Source: an uncultured Sutterella sp. (GTDB taxonomy: Bacteria > Pseudomonadota > Gammaproteobacteria > Burkholderiales > Burkholderiaceae_F). From it: a stretch of DNA of 64,000 nucleotides. The notes beneath the pieces are model-generated. The model was not told where the DNA came from, made no database searches, and saw only the letters and a list, made by a program, of their open reading frames with translations. Shown here in pieces: positions 1-8,371 of the stretch. A program made the position numbers and the translations under genes. Every line of letters begins with the position of its first letter. The stretch's first letter is position 1. Where the stretch lies: NCBI GenBank assembly GCA_900545335.1, contig UQYP01000006.1:52581-116580 (forward strand), given 5' to 3'.

Positions 1-458
1 AGCGTGACACCATAGAGCAATAGCGCTATACACTCAAAGTAAAATCCTGGCATCAAAGCTAAAAGAACCAGTAATGCGCAGGATAAAAGACCTGAGAGTG
101 CAATGGCATTACGAGCACCAATTTTCTGTGTGAGAGTCCCCGCTAAGGGCATGCCGACAAAAGATCCTACCCCCAGTCCCAAGAGCAAAATACCTAAAAC
201 GAAAGGTTCAAGCGCAAGGTTAGACTGAACAAAAGGAATCAGGGGCGCCCAGGAAGCGACAGTAAAACCGCCAGTGAAAAAACCGATGCGAGCCGCCCAA
301 AGTTCATACTTGGAGACGGCCTCAGAGAGGTTGCGGTTTGCCGCATGGGTTTTCTCACTGAAAGGTAATTCTGAGTTCGGTGTATGTAAAGCGGATAAAT
401 CATGATCAACTGCCTGATGGGCGTTTGAAGGTTTGCGGTTTAAAGAGTCGAGTGCCAT
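1..458 (-). CDS. MFS transporter, N-terminal part (cut by window edge)
   Basis: About 152 codons of a major facilitator superfamily permease read on the minus strand from an ATG at 458 and run off the window edge. A polar N-terminal stretch of roughly 50 residues is followed by hydrophobic helices. The loop between helices 2 and 3 reads GMPLAGTLTQKIGAR, the usual MFS G-x-L-x-D/T-R-x-G-x-R type signature. The gene is divergent from the LysR regulator beginning at 563, and the roughly 100-bp gap holds two palindromes, so it is the likely target of that regulator. The substrate cannot be told; YbjJ-like carriers are one possibility. Confidence 0.75.
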   Translation of the reverse strand, partial: MALDSLNRKPSNAHQAVDHDLSALHTPNSELPFSEKTHAANRNLSEAVSKYELWAARIGFFTGGFTVASWAPLIPFVQSNLALEPFVLGILLLGLGVGSFVGMPLAGTLTQKIGARNAIALSGLLSCALLVLLALMPGFYFECIALLLYGVT

Positions 459-484
459 ATAACGTAAAGTAAGCCTGTGATGCT

Positions 485-543
485 TGAAATTATTTCATCA
501 AAAATACGAATAATCGAGTTAGAATCTATCAAAATATTGATAG
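485..543. promoter_or_regulatory. Candidate LysR operators between divergent genes
   Basis: Two palindromes lie between the divergent MFS and LysR genes. Positions 485-497 read TGAAATTATTTCA, a perfect dyad that fits the T-N11-A LysR box. Positions 526-543 hold CTATCAA, a 4-base spacer and TTGATAG. The second dyad ends just before the ribosome binding site of the LysR gene, as expected for autorepression. Binding is inferred only. Confidence 0.5.
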
Positions 544-562
544 TTTATTGAGGCAACGACTC

Positions 563-1453
563 ATGGGACTCAAAATTGATGAAATTCGCTCCTTTGTTGC
601 TGTCGCCGAAACAGGGTCATTTTCAGCAGCAGCCAGACGCTTGCGTAGGGCTCAATCCGTTGTTTCAATGCATATTGCGGGCTTTGAAGCTGAACTTGGT
701 TATGCACTTTTTGACAGAACCCCGAAACCCGTTTTGACTGCAAGGGGTTCAGAGCTTTTGATCAGTGCAAAACGTGTATTGGTTGAAGCTGAACGTTTAG
801 AAAACCGCGCCTTAGCCTTGTCAGATGTTCAAACTCCCTCTTTATATATGGGTATCGACCTAGTACTCGAAGCCCCTATGATGATTGACTGGCTTAGAAA
901 TTTTGCAAAGGCCTTCCCCTCAGTGAGACTACAGGTGGAAAATATCAGTAGCCCGGAAGCTAAATGGTTTTTTACTAAAACCGGTATGAATCTGGCTTTG
1001 GTTTTTTCCTCCGATCCAGCATTAGAGAGCGAAGAAATTGTTCTTGGGCATTCCCCTTTATCCATTGTAGTTTCTAAGAATCATCCGCTTGCCGCTATAC
1101 CGCATCCTACGGTTGATGATCTTAGACGTTACCGGCAGATCGTGGTTTACGCCCGCGATCCCCAAACCTCTTCGGTGCCACATGTTATTAATAATGATCA
1201 TTGGGAAGTTGACAGTGGTCTTTGGGCGTTGGGATTGGCAGCTCGGGGTGTCGGATGGGCTGTTTTGCCGAAGTTTCTGCTTTTGGGCCAGTCGCCCTTT
1301 AAAAATGCAGTGGTTACGCTACAGTCGCCTTTTGCGCTTGAAGCTCAACGGCTTGTTCTTAGAAATAAAAAAGGCGAGGTAAGTGTCGATATATTGAAAT
1401 GGTGGTCACAGATGATTGAGCGCTATAAAGATAAATTAGGCTTAGAAGGCTGA
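563..1453 (+). CDS. LysR-family transcriptional regulator
   Basis: A 296-residue LysR-type regulator. The N-terminal winged helix (residues about 4-63) is typical, with ETGSFSAAARRL followed by QSVVSMHI for the recognition helix, and the rest is the periplasmic-binding-protein-like effector domain. ATG 563 is preferred to the in-frame TTG at 548 because GAGG lies about 9 bases upstream and the domain begins directly (MGLKIDEIRSF). It is divergent from the MFS gene and 107 bp upstream of a flavodoxin-fold reductase, so either may be regulated. The effector is unknown. Confidence 0.88.
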   Translation: MGLKIDEIRSFVAVAETGSFSAAARRLRRAQSVVSMHIAGFEAELGYALFDRTPKPVLTARGSELLISAKRVLVEAERLENRALALSDVQTPSLYMGIDLVLEAPMMIDWLRNFAKAFPSVRLQVENISSPEAKWFFTKTGMNLALVFSSDPALESEEIVLGHSPLSIVVSKNHPLAAIPHPTVDDLRRYRQIVVYARDPQTSSVPHVINNDHWEVDSGLWALGLAARGVGWAVLPKFLLLGQSPFKNAVVTLQSPFALEAQRLVLRNKKGEVSVDILKWWSQMIERYKDKLGLEG

Positions 1454-1560
1454 GAAACATATAGTGACGAAATAAGGCTATTAAAGTATTGGTTTGGACA
1501 ATATTAAATTTCCTTTTTGTCCCATAATTAAAACAAAGTTCCTTTGAAAGGAGGCTGAAA

Positions 1561-2109
1561 ATGAAAATTACTGTATTAATGGGCAGTCCCTATACAGACG
1601 GCAACAATGACAAATTGGTTAAAGCCTTTACGAAAGGCGCTAAAGAAGCCGGGCATGAAGTTGTACGCTTTAATGTGGCGGAAATGGACATTGAACCTTG
1701 CAGCAAGGCTTATTTTGATAAGCTCGCAGCTGGCGTTGAAGCCGATAGCCCCGATATGCAGAAAATTTTAGACAGTGTCTTTGAGTCGCAGGTGGTTGTT
1801 TTCTCCACTCCCCTTTACTACTATGGGATGACTTCTCAATTAAAAGCGGTGCTTGATCATTTCAATTCCAGAAAAGCAGAATTTACAAAGCAGTCTAAAT
1901 CTGCGATTTTGCTGGCAAATTGCGGTGGATCGGCTCCCTGGAGTATGAACGGGATTCTGATTCACTTCGACTGCTTCCTGCGTTTTTTGCACTGGCGTGA
2001 TGGCGGCCATGCTTTAGCTTACGGCTTGGCCGAGCAAACGATTGAATCAACAGGAGCTCTGGCAGAAGCCTATAAGTTAGGTTTAAATGCTGCAGCTCAG
2101 GTCAGATAG
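1561..2109 (+). CDS. NAD(P)H-dependent FMN reductase, flavodoxin fold
   Basis: A 182-residue cytosolic flavoprotein of the NADPH-dependent FMN reductase / NAD(P)H quinone reductase group. Residues 8-17 (GSPYTDGNND) form the phosphate-binding loop for FMN, and TPLYYYGMTSQLK (about 83-95) is the family's second conserved segment, normally contacting the flavin. A very strong ribosome binding site, AAAGGAGGC, precedes ATG. It probably uses NAD(P)H to reduce quinones, iron or xenobiotics, but the substrate is not shown by the sequence. The next gene starts at its 3' end, suggesting cotranscription. Confidence 0.82.
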   Translation: MKITVLMGSPYTDGNNDKLVKAFTKGAKEAGHEVVRFNVAEMDIEPCSKAYFDKLAAGVEADSPDMQKILDSVFESQVVVFSTPLYYYGMTSQLKAVLDHFNSRKAEFTKQSKSAILLANCGGSAPWSMNGILIHFDCFLRFLHWRDGGHALAYGLAEQTIESTGALAEAYKLGLNAAAQVR

Positions 2110-2113
2110 TTTT

Positions 2114-2551
2114 ATGCGGCGTATTCTTAAATCATTTTCTCAATTGAGCGCAGATGAGCTTTTTGCTATCTACAAGCTCCGTGTTGCTGTTTTTGTCGTT
2201 GAGCAGAAGTGTGCCTATCAGGAAGTCGATGAGGTAGACAAGGCTTCGTATCATCTTTGGTATGAGGACGAAGATGGTATTGAAGCCTATCTGCGAATTA
2301 TTCCCGCGTGGCTGACTCGTAAAGAAGTTTCTCTTGGAAGAGTCATTGCGGTTAAGCGTCGATGTGGTTTAGGCACCAAGATTGTCTCAGAGGCGATCAG
2401 TTTCGCAAAAAAAGAATTAAAAGCAAAAGAAATTGTTATTGAGGCTCAGACCTATGTGAAGTCGCTCTATGAGCAATTAGGCTTTAGGATGGAGTCTGAA
2501 GAATTTTTCGAAGACGGCATCCCACATGTACAGATGCGTCTAATGCTTTAA
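2114..2551 (+). CDS. elaA: ElaA-like GNAT acetyltransferase
   Basis: A 145-residue GNAT-fold N-acetyltransferase resembling E. coli ElaA: KLRVAVFVVEQKCAYQEVD near the N-terminus, SLGRVIAVKRRCGLGTKI as the acetyl-CoA pyrophosphate loop, and FFEDGIPHVQMRL at the end. The frame is open from ATG 2087, overlapping the reductase gene, but alignment with ElaA favours ATG 2114, just after that gene's stop. The acceptor substrate of ElaA proteins is unknown. The gene is followed at once by a tRNA. Confidence 0.78.
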   Translation: MRRILKSFSQLSADELFAIYKLRVAVFVVEQKCAYQEVDEVDKASYHLWYEDEDGIEAYLRIIPAWLTRKEVSLGRVIAVKRRCGLGTKIVSEAISFAKKELKAKEIVIEAQTYVKSLYEQLGFRMESEEFFEDGIPHVQMRLML

Positions 2552-2626
2552 AAAATGTTGTTAAAGTGCAGACAAATTGATTTGAACCTGATAAAATTCT
2601 CCGCCTAACGTTCGTTAGATACCTTT

Positions 2627-2701
2627 AGGGGCATAGCACAATGGTTAGTGTACTCGGCTCTGAACCGAGGTATCTTGGTTCGATTCCAAGTGCCCCCGCC
2701 A
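2627..2701 (+). tRNA. tRNA-Gln (anticodon CUG)
   Basis: A 75-nt cloverleaf with encoded CCA. The D arm is GCAC/GTGT, the anticodon stem CTCGG/CCGAG encloses CTCTGAA (anticodon CTG), and the T arm is CTTGG-TTCGATT-CCAAG. The acceptor stem AGGGGCA pairs with TGCCCCC except at 1-72, an A-C mismatch. A weak first pair is a known recognition element for bacterial GlnRS. The discriminator base is G. No other tRNA adjoins it. Confidence 0.95.
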
Positions 2702-3024
2702 CTTTCTAGATTTCCCATTCAATTGTTCTATAACTAATCTGACAGAGTGTCTTTTTTTTGCACTTTCGGTACACATAAAAAACGAATCTCTTTGAGCCGT
2801 TGCTTAAAAAGAGCTGTTTTAATAACGAAATGTTACATTTTTATTGGTTTCAGAGCCCAATATTTTGTGTTTTAAACATTGATCTTAGGGTTAATTACAT
2901 AACAGTGAGAAGTAAAGTTCTCTAAAATGCCCAGCAAATGTCATATTCGTGTCATACTCATGTCATATTTTGTGATTGGGATGACCGTGTGCGGCATTAT
3001 TTCCCATAACTTTTTTCTCATATC
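2702..3024. promoter_or_regulatory. tctBAC leader region with three 11-bp direct repeats
   Basis: No gene is seen in this 323-bp gap. Positions 2939-2971 hold three contiguous 11-bp repeats: TGTCATATTCG, TGTCATACTCA and TGTCATATTTT. One-turn spacing of direct repeats is the usual layout for OmpR-family response regulators. The TctD regulator of tct operons in other proteobacteria belongs to that family, so these are a plausible TctD-type site 50-85 bp before tctB. No tctDE genes lie in the window. The rest is AT-rich, without a confident -35/-10 pair. Confidence 0.5.
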
Positions 3025-3474
3025 ATGAAAAAATCTGACATACCGGTTGTCTGTATTATTTATGCGATCGCCATCGCATTTTTAATCATGACACTGCAGT
3101 TGCCCGAGGCTGCTCAGGTCTATCCGATGGTTCTGATTTCTGCGCTGATCCTCGTTAACACACTCTACCTTATCCGAACTTTTCTGCATTATCGGCAAGA
3201 TCACCACATTGAAGACGACTATCCAATTATTTTTAAAGGATTTTTGTCGTTTCAATTTTTTGGTGTCTTCATTTCCATCGTAGCCTACCTAGTCTTGATG
3301 TACTTCTTCGGTTACTATGTCTCGACAGTTTTATATCTGGCGGGCTCCCTGCTCTTTTTGAAGGTGCCGATGAAATTTAACCTGATGACTGTTGTTGTGA
3401 TGGTTATCATGGTTGCAGTCGTTTTCTCGTACTTCCTGAAGGTTCCCCTTCCAGAAGGTCTCATTTTTGGATAA
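3025..3474 (+). CDS. tctB: Tripartite tricarboxylate transporter small membrane subunit TctB
   Basis: A 149-residue membrane protein with four predicted hydrophobic segments (about 7-25, 35-52, 72-97 and 117-138), the size and topology of TctB. In the tripartite tricarboxylate transporter it is the small membrane subunit pairing with TctA. The first gene of a tctB-tctA-tctC operon: tctA starts 12 bp after its stop. The start ATG follows a pyrimidine-rich stretch with no good ribosome binding site, unlike the next two genes. The order B-A-C is less usual than C-B-A. Confidence 0.88.
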   Translation: MKKSDIPVVCIIYAIAIAFLIMTLQLPEAAQVYPMVLISALILVNTLYLIRTFLHYRQDHHIEDDYPIIFKGFLSFQFFGVFISIVAYLVLMYFFGYYVSTVLYLAGSLLFLKVPMKFNLMTVVVMVIMVAVVFSYFLKVPLPEGLIFG

Positions 3475-3486
3475 AAGGAGCACGGC

Positions 3487-4992
3487 ATGTTAGAGACTTT
3501 ATCTTTAATGGGGGCGGGTTTCATTAATGCCTTCTCGCCGCTGAACCTTTTAGCCATGATCGCATCGACGGCGCTCGGAATTACAATCGGCTGTTTGCCG
3601 GGCCTTTCTGCCGCTATGGGTGTGGCTTTGCTTTTGCCGGTGACCTTCGGTATGGATCCTGCAACCGGTCTGATTGTGTTGGGTGGCATTTATTGCGGCG
3701 CAATCTTTGGCGGCTCCATCAGTGCGATTTTGATTCATACGCCAGGTACGCCCGCATCGGCTGCAACCGCTATTGAAGGTTATAAGCTTACGCTCAAAGG
3801 ACAAGCAGCTAAGGCACTCACTGTTGCGTGCTTCGCCTCATTCTGTGGTGGCCTTTTGAGTTGCATTTCGCTTTATTTCTTCTCCCCGCTTTTAGCTGAA
3901 CTCACCATGCAGTTTAAGAGCCCGGAATATTTTTGGCTCTCGATTTTCGGTTTAACAATTATTGCCGGGGTCTCCAGTCGCTCAATTTTGAAAGGTCTGA
4001 TGTCTGGTATCTTGGGTCTTTTGATTTCAACAATTGGCATGGATCCGATGGAAGGAGTAGAGCGCTATATGTTTGGTGTCAGCACACTTTATAACGGTGT
4101 GAATGTCACCTGTGCCTTAATTGGTCTTTTCTCCATGTCTCAAGTGTTGATTTTGGCTGAAAAGAAAATCGTAGAACGTGCTAAGGCGGCTAAGATCAAA
4201 GATAAGCTCACGCTCACTAAGGGTGAAGTAAAGCGCATTATGCCCACGATTACCCGCTCATGGATTATCGGCAACATCTTAGGTATTTTGCCAGGAGCTG
4301 GGGCAACCATAGCCTGCTTTATGGGTTATAACGAAGCTCGCCGTTTTTCTAAGCACAAAGAAGAATTCGGTACGGGTTCAATTGAGGGTGTAGCAGGATC
4401 TGAAGCGGCTAATAATGCTGTGACGGGCGGCTCTTTGATTCCGACGCTTACCTTGGGTATCCCGGGTGAATCCGTGACAGCTGTGCTGATGGGTGGACTG
4501 ATTATTCATGGTTTACAACCTGGTCCTGAACTCTTTACAACCTATGCCGACATGACCTACACGTTCTTTGCAGGTTTCGTGCTCGTTCAGTTTGCTATGC
4601 TGGCGATCGGTCTTTGGGGGTGCAAGATTTTTGCCAATATCGCACGACTTTCAGACGCTATTTTGATTCCTTCTATTGTGGTGCTCTGTGTTGTGGGTTC
4701 CTACGCGATCAATAACAATATCGTCGAAGTAATCATCATGTGTATTTTTGGTGTGATCGGTTACCTCGTGCGTAAGTTTGATTTAAATGCAGCAGCCATT
4801 GTGCTCGGTCTGATTTTAGGACCGATCGGTGAAAACGGTTTACGCCGCTCGTTGATGTTAAGTGACGGCGATCCCTCAATTTTATTTGCGACCCCTCTTT
4901 GCTGGATGCTTATTGCGCTTTGCGTTGTTGGCATCTTCTCTCCCCTTTTCATGGGACGGGTCGAAAAAGACATGGTTGCCAAGCATAAATAG
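3487..4992 (+). CDS. tctA: Tripartite tricarboxylate transporter large membrane subunit TctA
   Basis: A 501-residue polytopic inner-membrane protein of the TctA family, with about 12 hydrophobic segments. Family hallmarks are visible: GITIGCLPGLSAAMGVALLLP near residue 30, GSISAILIHTPGTPASAAT near 78, and the repeated half-motif LGILPGAGATIACFMGY near 270 with LTLGIPGESVTAVLMGGL near 325. It forms the cation-driven channel for a carboxylate (citrate, other tri- or dicarboxylates, or terephthalate-like compounds depending on the partner TctC). It has a strong RBS, AAAAGGAGCACGGC. Confidence 0.95.
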   Translation: MLETLSLMGAGFINAFSPLNLLAMIASTALGITIGCLPGLSAAMGVALLLPVTFGMDPATGLIVLGGIYCGAIFGGSISAILIHTPGTPASAATAIEGYKLTLKGQAAKALTVACFASFCGGLLSCISLYFFSPLLAELTMQFKSPEYFWLSIFGLTIIAGVSSRSILKGLMSGILGLLISTIGMDPMEGVERYMFGVSTLYNGVNVTCALIGLFSMSQVLILAEKKIVERAKAAKIKDKLTLTKGEVKRIMPTITRSWIIGNILGILPGAGATIACFMGYNEARRFSKHKEEFGTGSIEGVAGSEAANNAVTGGSLIPTLTLGIPGESVTAVLMGGLIIHGLQPGPELFTTYADMTYTFFAGFVLVQFAMLAIGLWGCKIFANIARLSDAILIPSIVVLCVVGSYAINNNIVEVIIMCIFGVIGYLVRKFDLNAAAIVLGLILGPIGENGLRRSLMLSDGDPSILFATPLCWMLIALCVVGIFSPLFMGRVEKDMVAKHK

Positions 4993-5001
4993 AGTTTTTA
5001 A

Positions 5002-5036
5002 CGATCAGGGTAAATACCGGACCTTTATCCTGATCG
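5002..5036 (+). other. Intercistronic hairpin between tctA and tctC
   Basis: CGATCAGG at 5002-5009 and CCTGATCG at 5029-5036 form a perfect 8-bp stem with a 19-base loop, 10 bp after the tctA stop and 51 bp before tctC. No T-run follows, so it is not a classical terminator. Such hairpins often stabilise or uncouple mRNA so that the periplasmic binding protein is made in excess over membrane subunits. Confidence 0.5.
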
Positions 5037-5087
5037 AACAGTAAACGGCCCGGAAGAATGATTAAGAAATCATCAAAGGAGTTGAAA

Positions 5088-6032
5088 ATGAAAAAATTAG
5101 CCTTAGCTTTGGCCGTGGCCATGGCGATTCCGCTTTCCGCCCAGGCTTGGACACCGGAAAAGGATGTGAGCGTCATCGTTGCCTACAAGGCAGGTTCCGG
5201 CACGGATACGGGCGCACGCCTTTTGATGACGCTCACCGAAAAGGAAATCGGCAAGGCTATGATCATCAATAATCTTCCGGGAGCTGACGGTAAGATCGGT
5301 TGGACAAAACTTGTGAACTCCAAGCCGGACGGTTACACGATCGGTTATATTAATTTGCCGACCTTTACTACTTTGGCTAACGAAAAGAATGCTCCGTTTA
5401 AGATTACTCAAATCGATCCGATTGCTAATCACCTGACAGAAACTGGTGTTGTTGTGGTGCGCGCAGACAGTAAGTGGCAGAGTCTGCAGGATTTGGTGAA
5501 AGAAGCTAAAGCCAATGATAAGCTTCGCTGCTCTACAAATGGTGTGAAAGCATCTAACCACACAGCCGCTCAGCTTCTGTCCCAAAGTGCGGGCTTTAAG
5601 TACAAAGCTGTTCCTTACGGTGGTACGGCTGACCAACTAATGGCTCTGCGTCAGGGTGAGGTGGATTTCTCTTGCGCTAAGATTGCCGACGTTGCAAAAC
5701 TTCTGGAAGGTGACAAACCCGAACTGCGCCTTTTGGGTGTTTTCGATACGAAGCGTCTTGAAGCTTATCCCAATGTGCCAACATTGGGTGAATTAGGTTA
5801 CTACGATCAATGGTACGGCTCGGCTCGCGCTATTGTGGCACCGGCCGGTATGCCTGAAGATGTGTTGAAGTACTGGGTAGAAACTTTCAGCAAGGTTTTA
5901 AATGACCCGGCTGTCAAAGAAGCTCACGAAAAGGGCGGTTTGACGATTGACTTCAAGGACAACAAGGCTTTAGGCGAATTGATTAAGGCTCAAGACGTTT
6001 TTGCCAAGGAAGTGATCTCTAAGCTCTACTAA
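5088..6032 (+). CDS. tctC: Tripartite tricarboxylate transporter substrate-binding protein TctC
   Basis: A 314-residue periplasmic binding protein of the TctC (Bug) family. The first 20 residues are a Sec signal peptide ending SAQA. The two family signatures are present: AYKAGSGTDTGARLL (first ligand loop, about residues 33-47) and VPYGGTADQLMALRQGEVDFSC (about 173-194). ATG 5088 is chosen over 5058 because AAAGGAG lies just upstream and it opens the signal peptide. It captures the carboxylate and hands it to TctAB. Ligand identity cannot be read from sequence. Confidence 0.93.
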   Translation: MKKLALALAVAMAIPLSAQAWTPEKDVSVIVAYKAGSGTDTGARLLMTLTEKEIGKAMIINNLPGADGKIGWTKLVNSKPDGYTIGYINLPTFTTLANEKNAPFKITQIDPIANHLTETGVVVVRADSKWQSLQDLVKEAKANDKLRCSTNGVKASNHTAAQLLSQSAGFKYKAVPYGGTADQLMALRQGEVDFSCAKIADVAKLLEGDKPELRLLGVFDTKRLEAYPNVPTLGELGYYDQWYGSARAIVAPAGMPEDVLKYWVETFSKVLNDPAVKEAHEKGGLTIDFKDNKALGELIKAQDVFAKEVISKLY

Positions 6033-6074
6033 TTGATAACTGCCGGCACAAGTGCTGGCCGGACTACTAGGTAA

Positions 6075-6114
6075 ATACGCTCCGAAGGTATACACTGAGG
6101 AGCGTATATTTTTT
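6075..6114 (+). terminator. Rho-independent terminator of tctBAC
   Basis: ATACGCTCC at 6075-6083 pairs perfectly with GGAGCGTAT at 6099-6107, followed by ATTTTTT. It closes the tct operon and lies only 12 bp before the next gene. Confidence 0.85.
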
Positions 6115-6125
6115 ATCTTGTGCTC

Positions 6126-7301
6126 ATGTCTGAAGATTTTTTAAAGCAACGCTTAACTCCCCTCACGGTGTTTGCAGCGCTTTTGATGACAATATTAGTG
6201 ATGAGGGGACCTATTACCTGTGTGGGAGCCGTTGCTGACGAAATTATCGAGGCTCTTGGTATCGGTTACCCGGCTTACGGTTTTTTGTCTGCATTACCCA
6301 TTGCATGTTTCGGTTTATTTTGTGCAGCAGCACCTGCAATGAGTCATCGTTTTGGGCTAATTGGCACTCTTTTGATTTCTCTGGTTTTGGTATTTGTTGG
6401 AGCTTTAGGCAGACTCCTGCCCTTTTATGCCACGATGCTCTTTGCAACAGGTCTGATCGGAATTGGCATTGCCCTTCTAAATGTTCTGATGCCAGTTCTT
6501 TTGCGGGATTATTTTCCCAATAATATTCCTCTTGTCATGGGGTTATTTACCGGATTTATTGGTTTTTCAGGATCAATAGGCGCCTATTTTTCCGTTCCCC
6601 TTTTTTATGCAATGAATTCTCTGCTTGGCCCTTTGGGATTATGGGTTCTCATGGCAGGGACTGCGCTTCTGAGTTGGTTTTTAGTGCCCAAGCGCAAAAA
6701 AATTAGTGTTTCTGGCGGCGTTTTTGATTGGTCGTTACTTAAAAAGCCGCTAACCTGGGCAGTGATTTTTGTGATGGGTATGCAGTCGCTCACCATTTAT
6801 ACAACTGTTGCATGGTTGCCAACCATATTGGGTACTTTAGGATTTTCTGCATCAACTGCTGGTTTAGGTTCTGCGGTCTTTTTATTAGTCAGTGCTCCTG
6901 CGAGTATTCTCACCGCTGCTTATATTAAGCTTGTAAGAGGTGAACGCCCTGCAGCGCTTATTATGACCGCAAGTTTTGCTCTCGGCATTGTTCTTTGGCT
7001 TGCGGGCGGCGCAATGTCCTTTGTAGGCTGTGTTTTAGCAGGAATTCCTCAAGGCATCACATTTAGCATGGCGATGATTTTGATGGCTCAGAAAACTAAT
7101 AATCTTTCTGAACTATTAGTTATCTCTAGCTTAGCTCAGGGGATCGGCTATGTGCTAGCTGGCTTTGGACCTTTTATTTGTGGTTTACTCTATCAAGGTG
7201 ATGGAGACTGGGTCTCTGTGATTGCCTTTATGTTGGGAGCTGTGATCCTTTGGGGCGTGAGCGCCTGGTACGCATTCGGAGACCGAAAGCTTTTTGATTA
7301 G
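6126..7301 (+). CDS. MFS transporter, CynX/NimT-like
   Basis: A 391-residue permease with 12 predicted transmembrane helices, similar in layout to the CynX/NimT (cyanate/2-nitroimidazole) branch of the MFS. It opens with a conserved RGPITCVGAVADEI segment near residue 28 and has LMPVLLRDYFPNNIPLVMGL near 120. ATG 6126 is used; the in-frame GTG at 6120 overlaps the preceding terminator region. There is no evident RBS, and the start sits just behind the tctC terminator. The promoter is not identified; the true substrate is unknown. Confidence 0.8.
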   Translation: MSEDFLKQRLTPLTVFAALLMTILVMRGPITCVGAVADEIIEALGIGYPAYGFLSALPIACFGLFCAAAPAMSHRFGLIGTLLISLVLVFVGALGRLLPFYATMLFATGLIGIGIALLNVLMPVLLRDYFPNNIPLVMGLFTGFIGFSGSIGAYFSVPLFYAMNSLLGPLGLWVLMAGTALLSWFLVPKRKKISVSGGVFDWSLLKKPLTWAVIFVMGMQSLTIYTTVAWLPTILGTLGFSASTAGLGSAVFLLVSAPASILTAAYIKLVRGERPAALIMTASFALGIVLWLAGGAMSFVGCVLAGIPQGITFSMAMILMAQKTNNLSELLVISSLAQGIGYVLAGFGPFICGLLYQGDGDWVSVIAFMLGAVILWGVSAWYAFGDRKLFD

Positions 7302-7322
7302 GCGCTCACTGATATCGGTTTT

Positions 7323-7856
7323 TTAATTTTTGCCTTTGATGGATGGAAAATCTTCAAGAAGCTCTTCTGTCACATTTTCAGCCAATTTTTCGTAAGGCGG
7401 CTTGATTTTGTTGTACGCAGATGCGACAAGGTCTGTCGCTAAAGCGATGTGCCAATCGTCAAGCTGCGAGTTAGGCAGTGAATCAGACGAATAGGTCTTT
7501 TTGTAAATTAACTTACCTTGAGCATCGTGCATTTCGTAGTGAACACGAAGCTTTGTGTAAGTGCCCAAGACCGCATAATTATTTTGGACGCCTTCAATTC
7601 TTGCCACGAGTTTGGCATCAGCGTCGTTTGATTTTGGGGTTTCCTGAAGGACGTTATAGCCCTTCTCTTTTAACCCTTTTTGGGTCTTTTGAAGTAAAAC
7701 TTGATAAATGTCGGACTCGACTTTGTTTTTAGGCAATCCCGTGTATACGAAGATGCTGTCAATTCCTTCAGTATTAATTTCCGGTTGATGCCCAAAGGTC
7801 GTGCAACCAGTTATAAGTACCGCACAGGCGGAGAGGGTCAAAAGCTTTGTACGCAT
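7323..7856 (-). CDS. Hypothetical outer-membrane lipoprotein
   Basis: A 177-residue protein with an N-terminal signal and a lipobox LITGC (Cys about residue 18), so an exported lipoprotein. With no Asp at +2 (CTT) it is expected in the outer membrane. The mature part alternates charged helices and strands, with the C-terminus EDFPSIKGKN. I recognise no catalytic motif. GGAG precedes the ATG. It is convergent with the MFS gene at 7301. Confidence 0.75.
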   Translation of the reverse strand: MRTKLLTLSACAVLITGCTTFGHQPEINTEGIDSIFVYTGLPKNKVESDIYQVLLQKTQKGLKEKGYNVLQETPKSNDADAKLVARIEGVQNNYAVLGTYTKLRVHYEMHDAQGKLIYKKTYSSDSLPNSQLDDWHIALATDLVASAYNKIKPPYEKLAENVTEELLEDFPSIKGKN

Positions 7857-8371
7857 TGGCGAACTCCGTCAAAAATGTTATTGAAGTCCGTCATTTTAAC
7901 TAAAAAACTGTATATTCTTTACAAAAAAATCGTAAAAAAATATGAATTCTCAATAAGTTATAGAGCAATCATCATTTTTCAGACAATACTTTAAACTGGT
8001 TGAGTAAAGAGATTTGCAAGTAAATTAATCTTAAAGTCAAACTTCAAATCAGCAAACTTATGGTGTTGGATGGGATGATTTCCTTTAATACTTTTTCAAG
8101 TTCTTCTTTAGTTCTATTGACGAATGCCTCTTGAGGTTTTTGCCTTATTTTCTTTTTCTTAGAGATGCATTCTCAGCCATTTGATATTCCTATTCGTCTG
8201 CTATTTAGTAAACTATAAAAAACTAAAGCCCCTAATTTTAAGTTTCTCTTTAAGATAGCCATAATTTGTTTGATTTTTAGTAAGTTACGTCTTTTCTGAA
8301 GCTCTTCTTTAACTTTGAAACTGTTTTTAGCTGATAGGGTTTTATTTGAAATAGCTTCGCGCTCTTGAGTA
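7857..8371. other. AT-rich gap without a supported gene
   Basis: This 515-bp AT-rich stretch separates the lipoprotein promoter from the GNAT gene. On the minus strand an open frame of about 64 codons (roughly 8380-8188) of lysine-rich sequence has no start codon at its 5' end. It is followed by a second short lysine-rich frame (about 8172-8050) offset by one base. They may be decayed coding sequence or chance. No promoter, RNA or repeat is evident. Confidence 0.4.
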
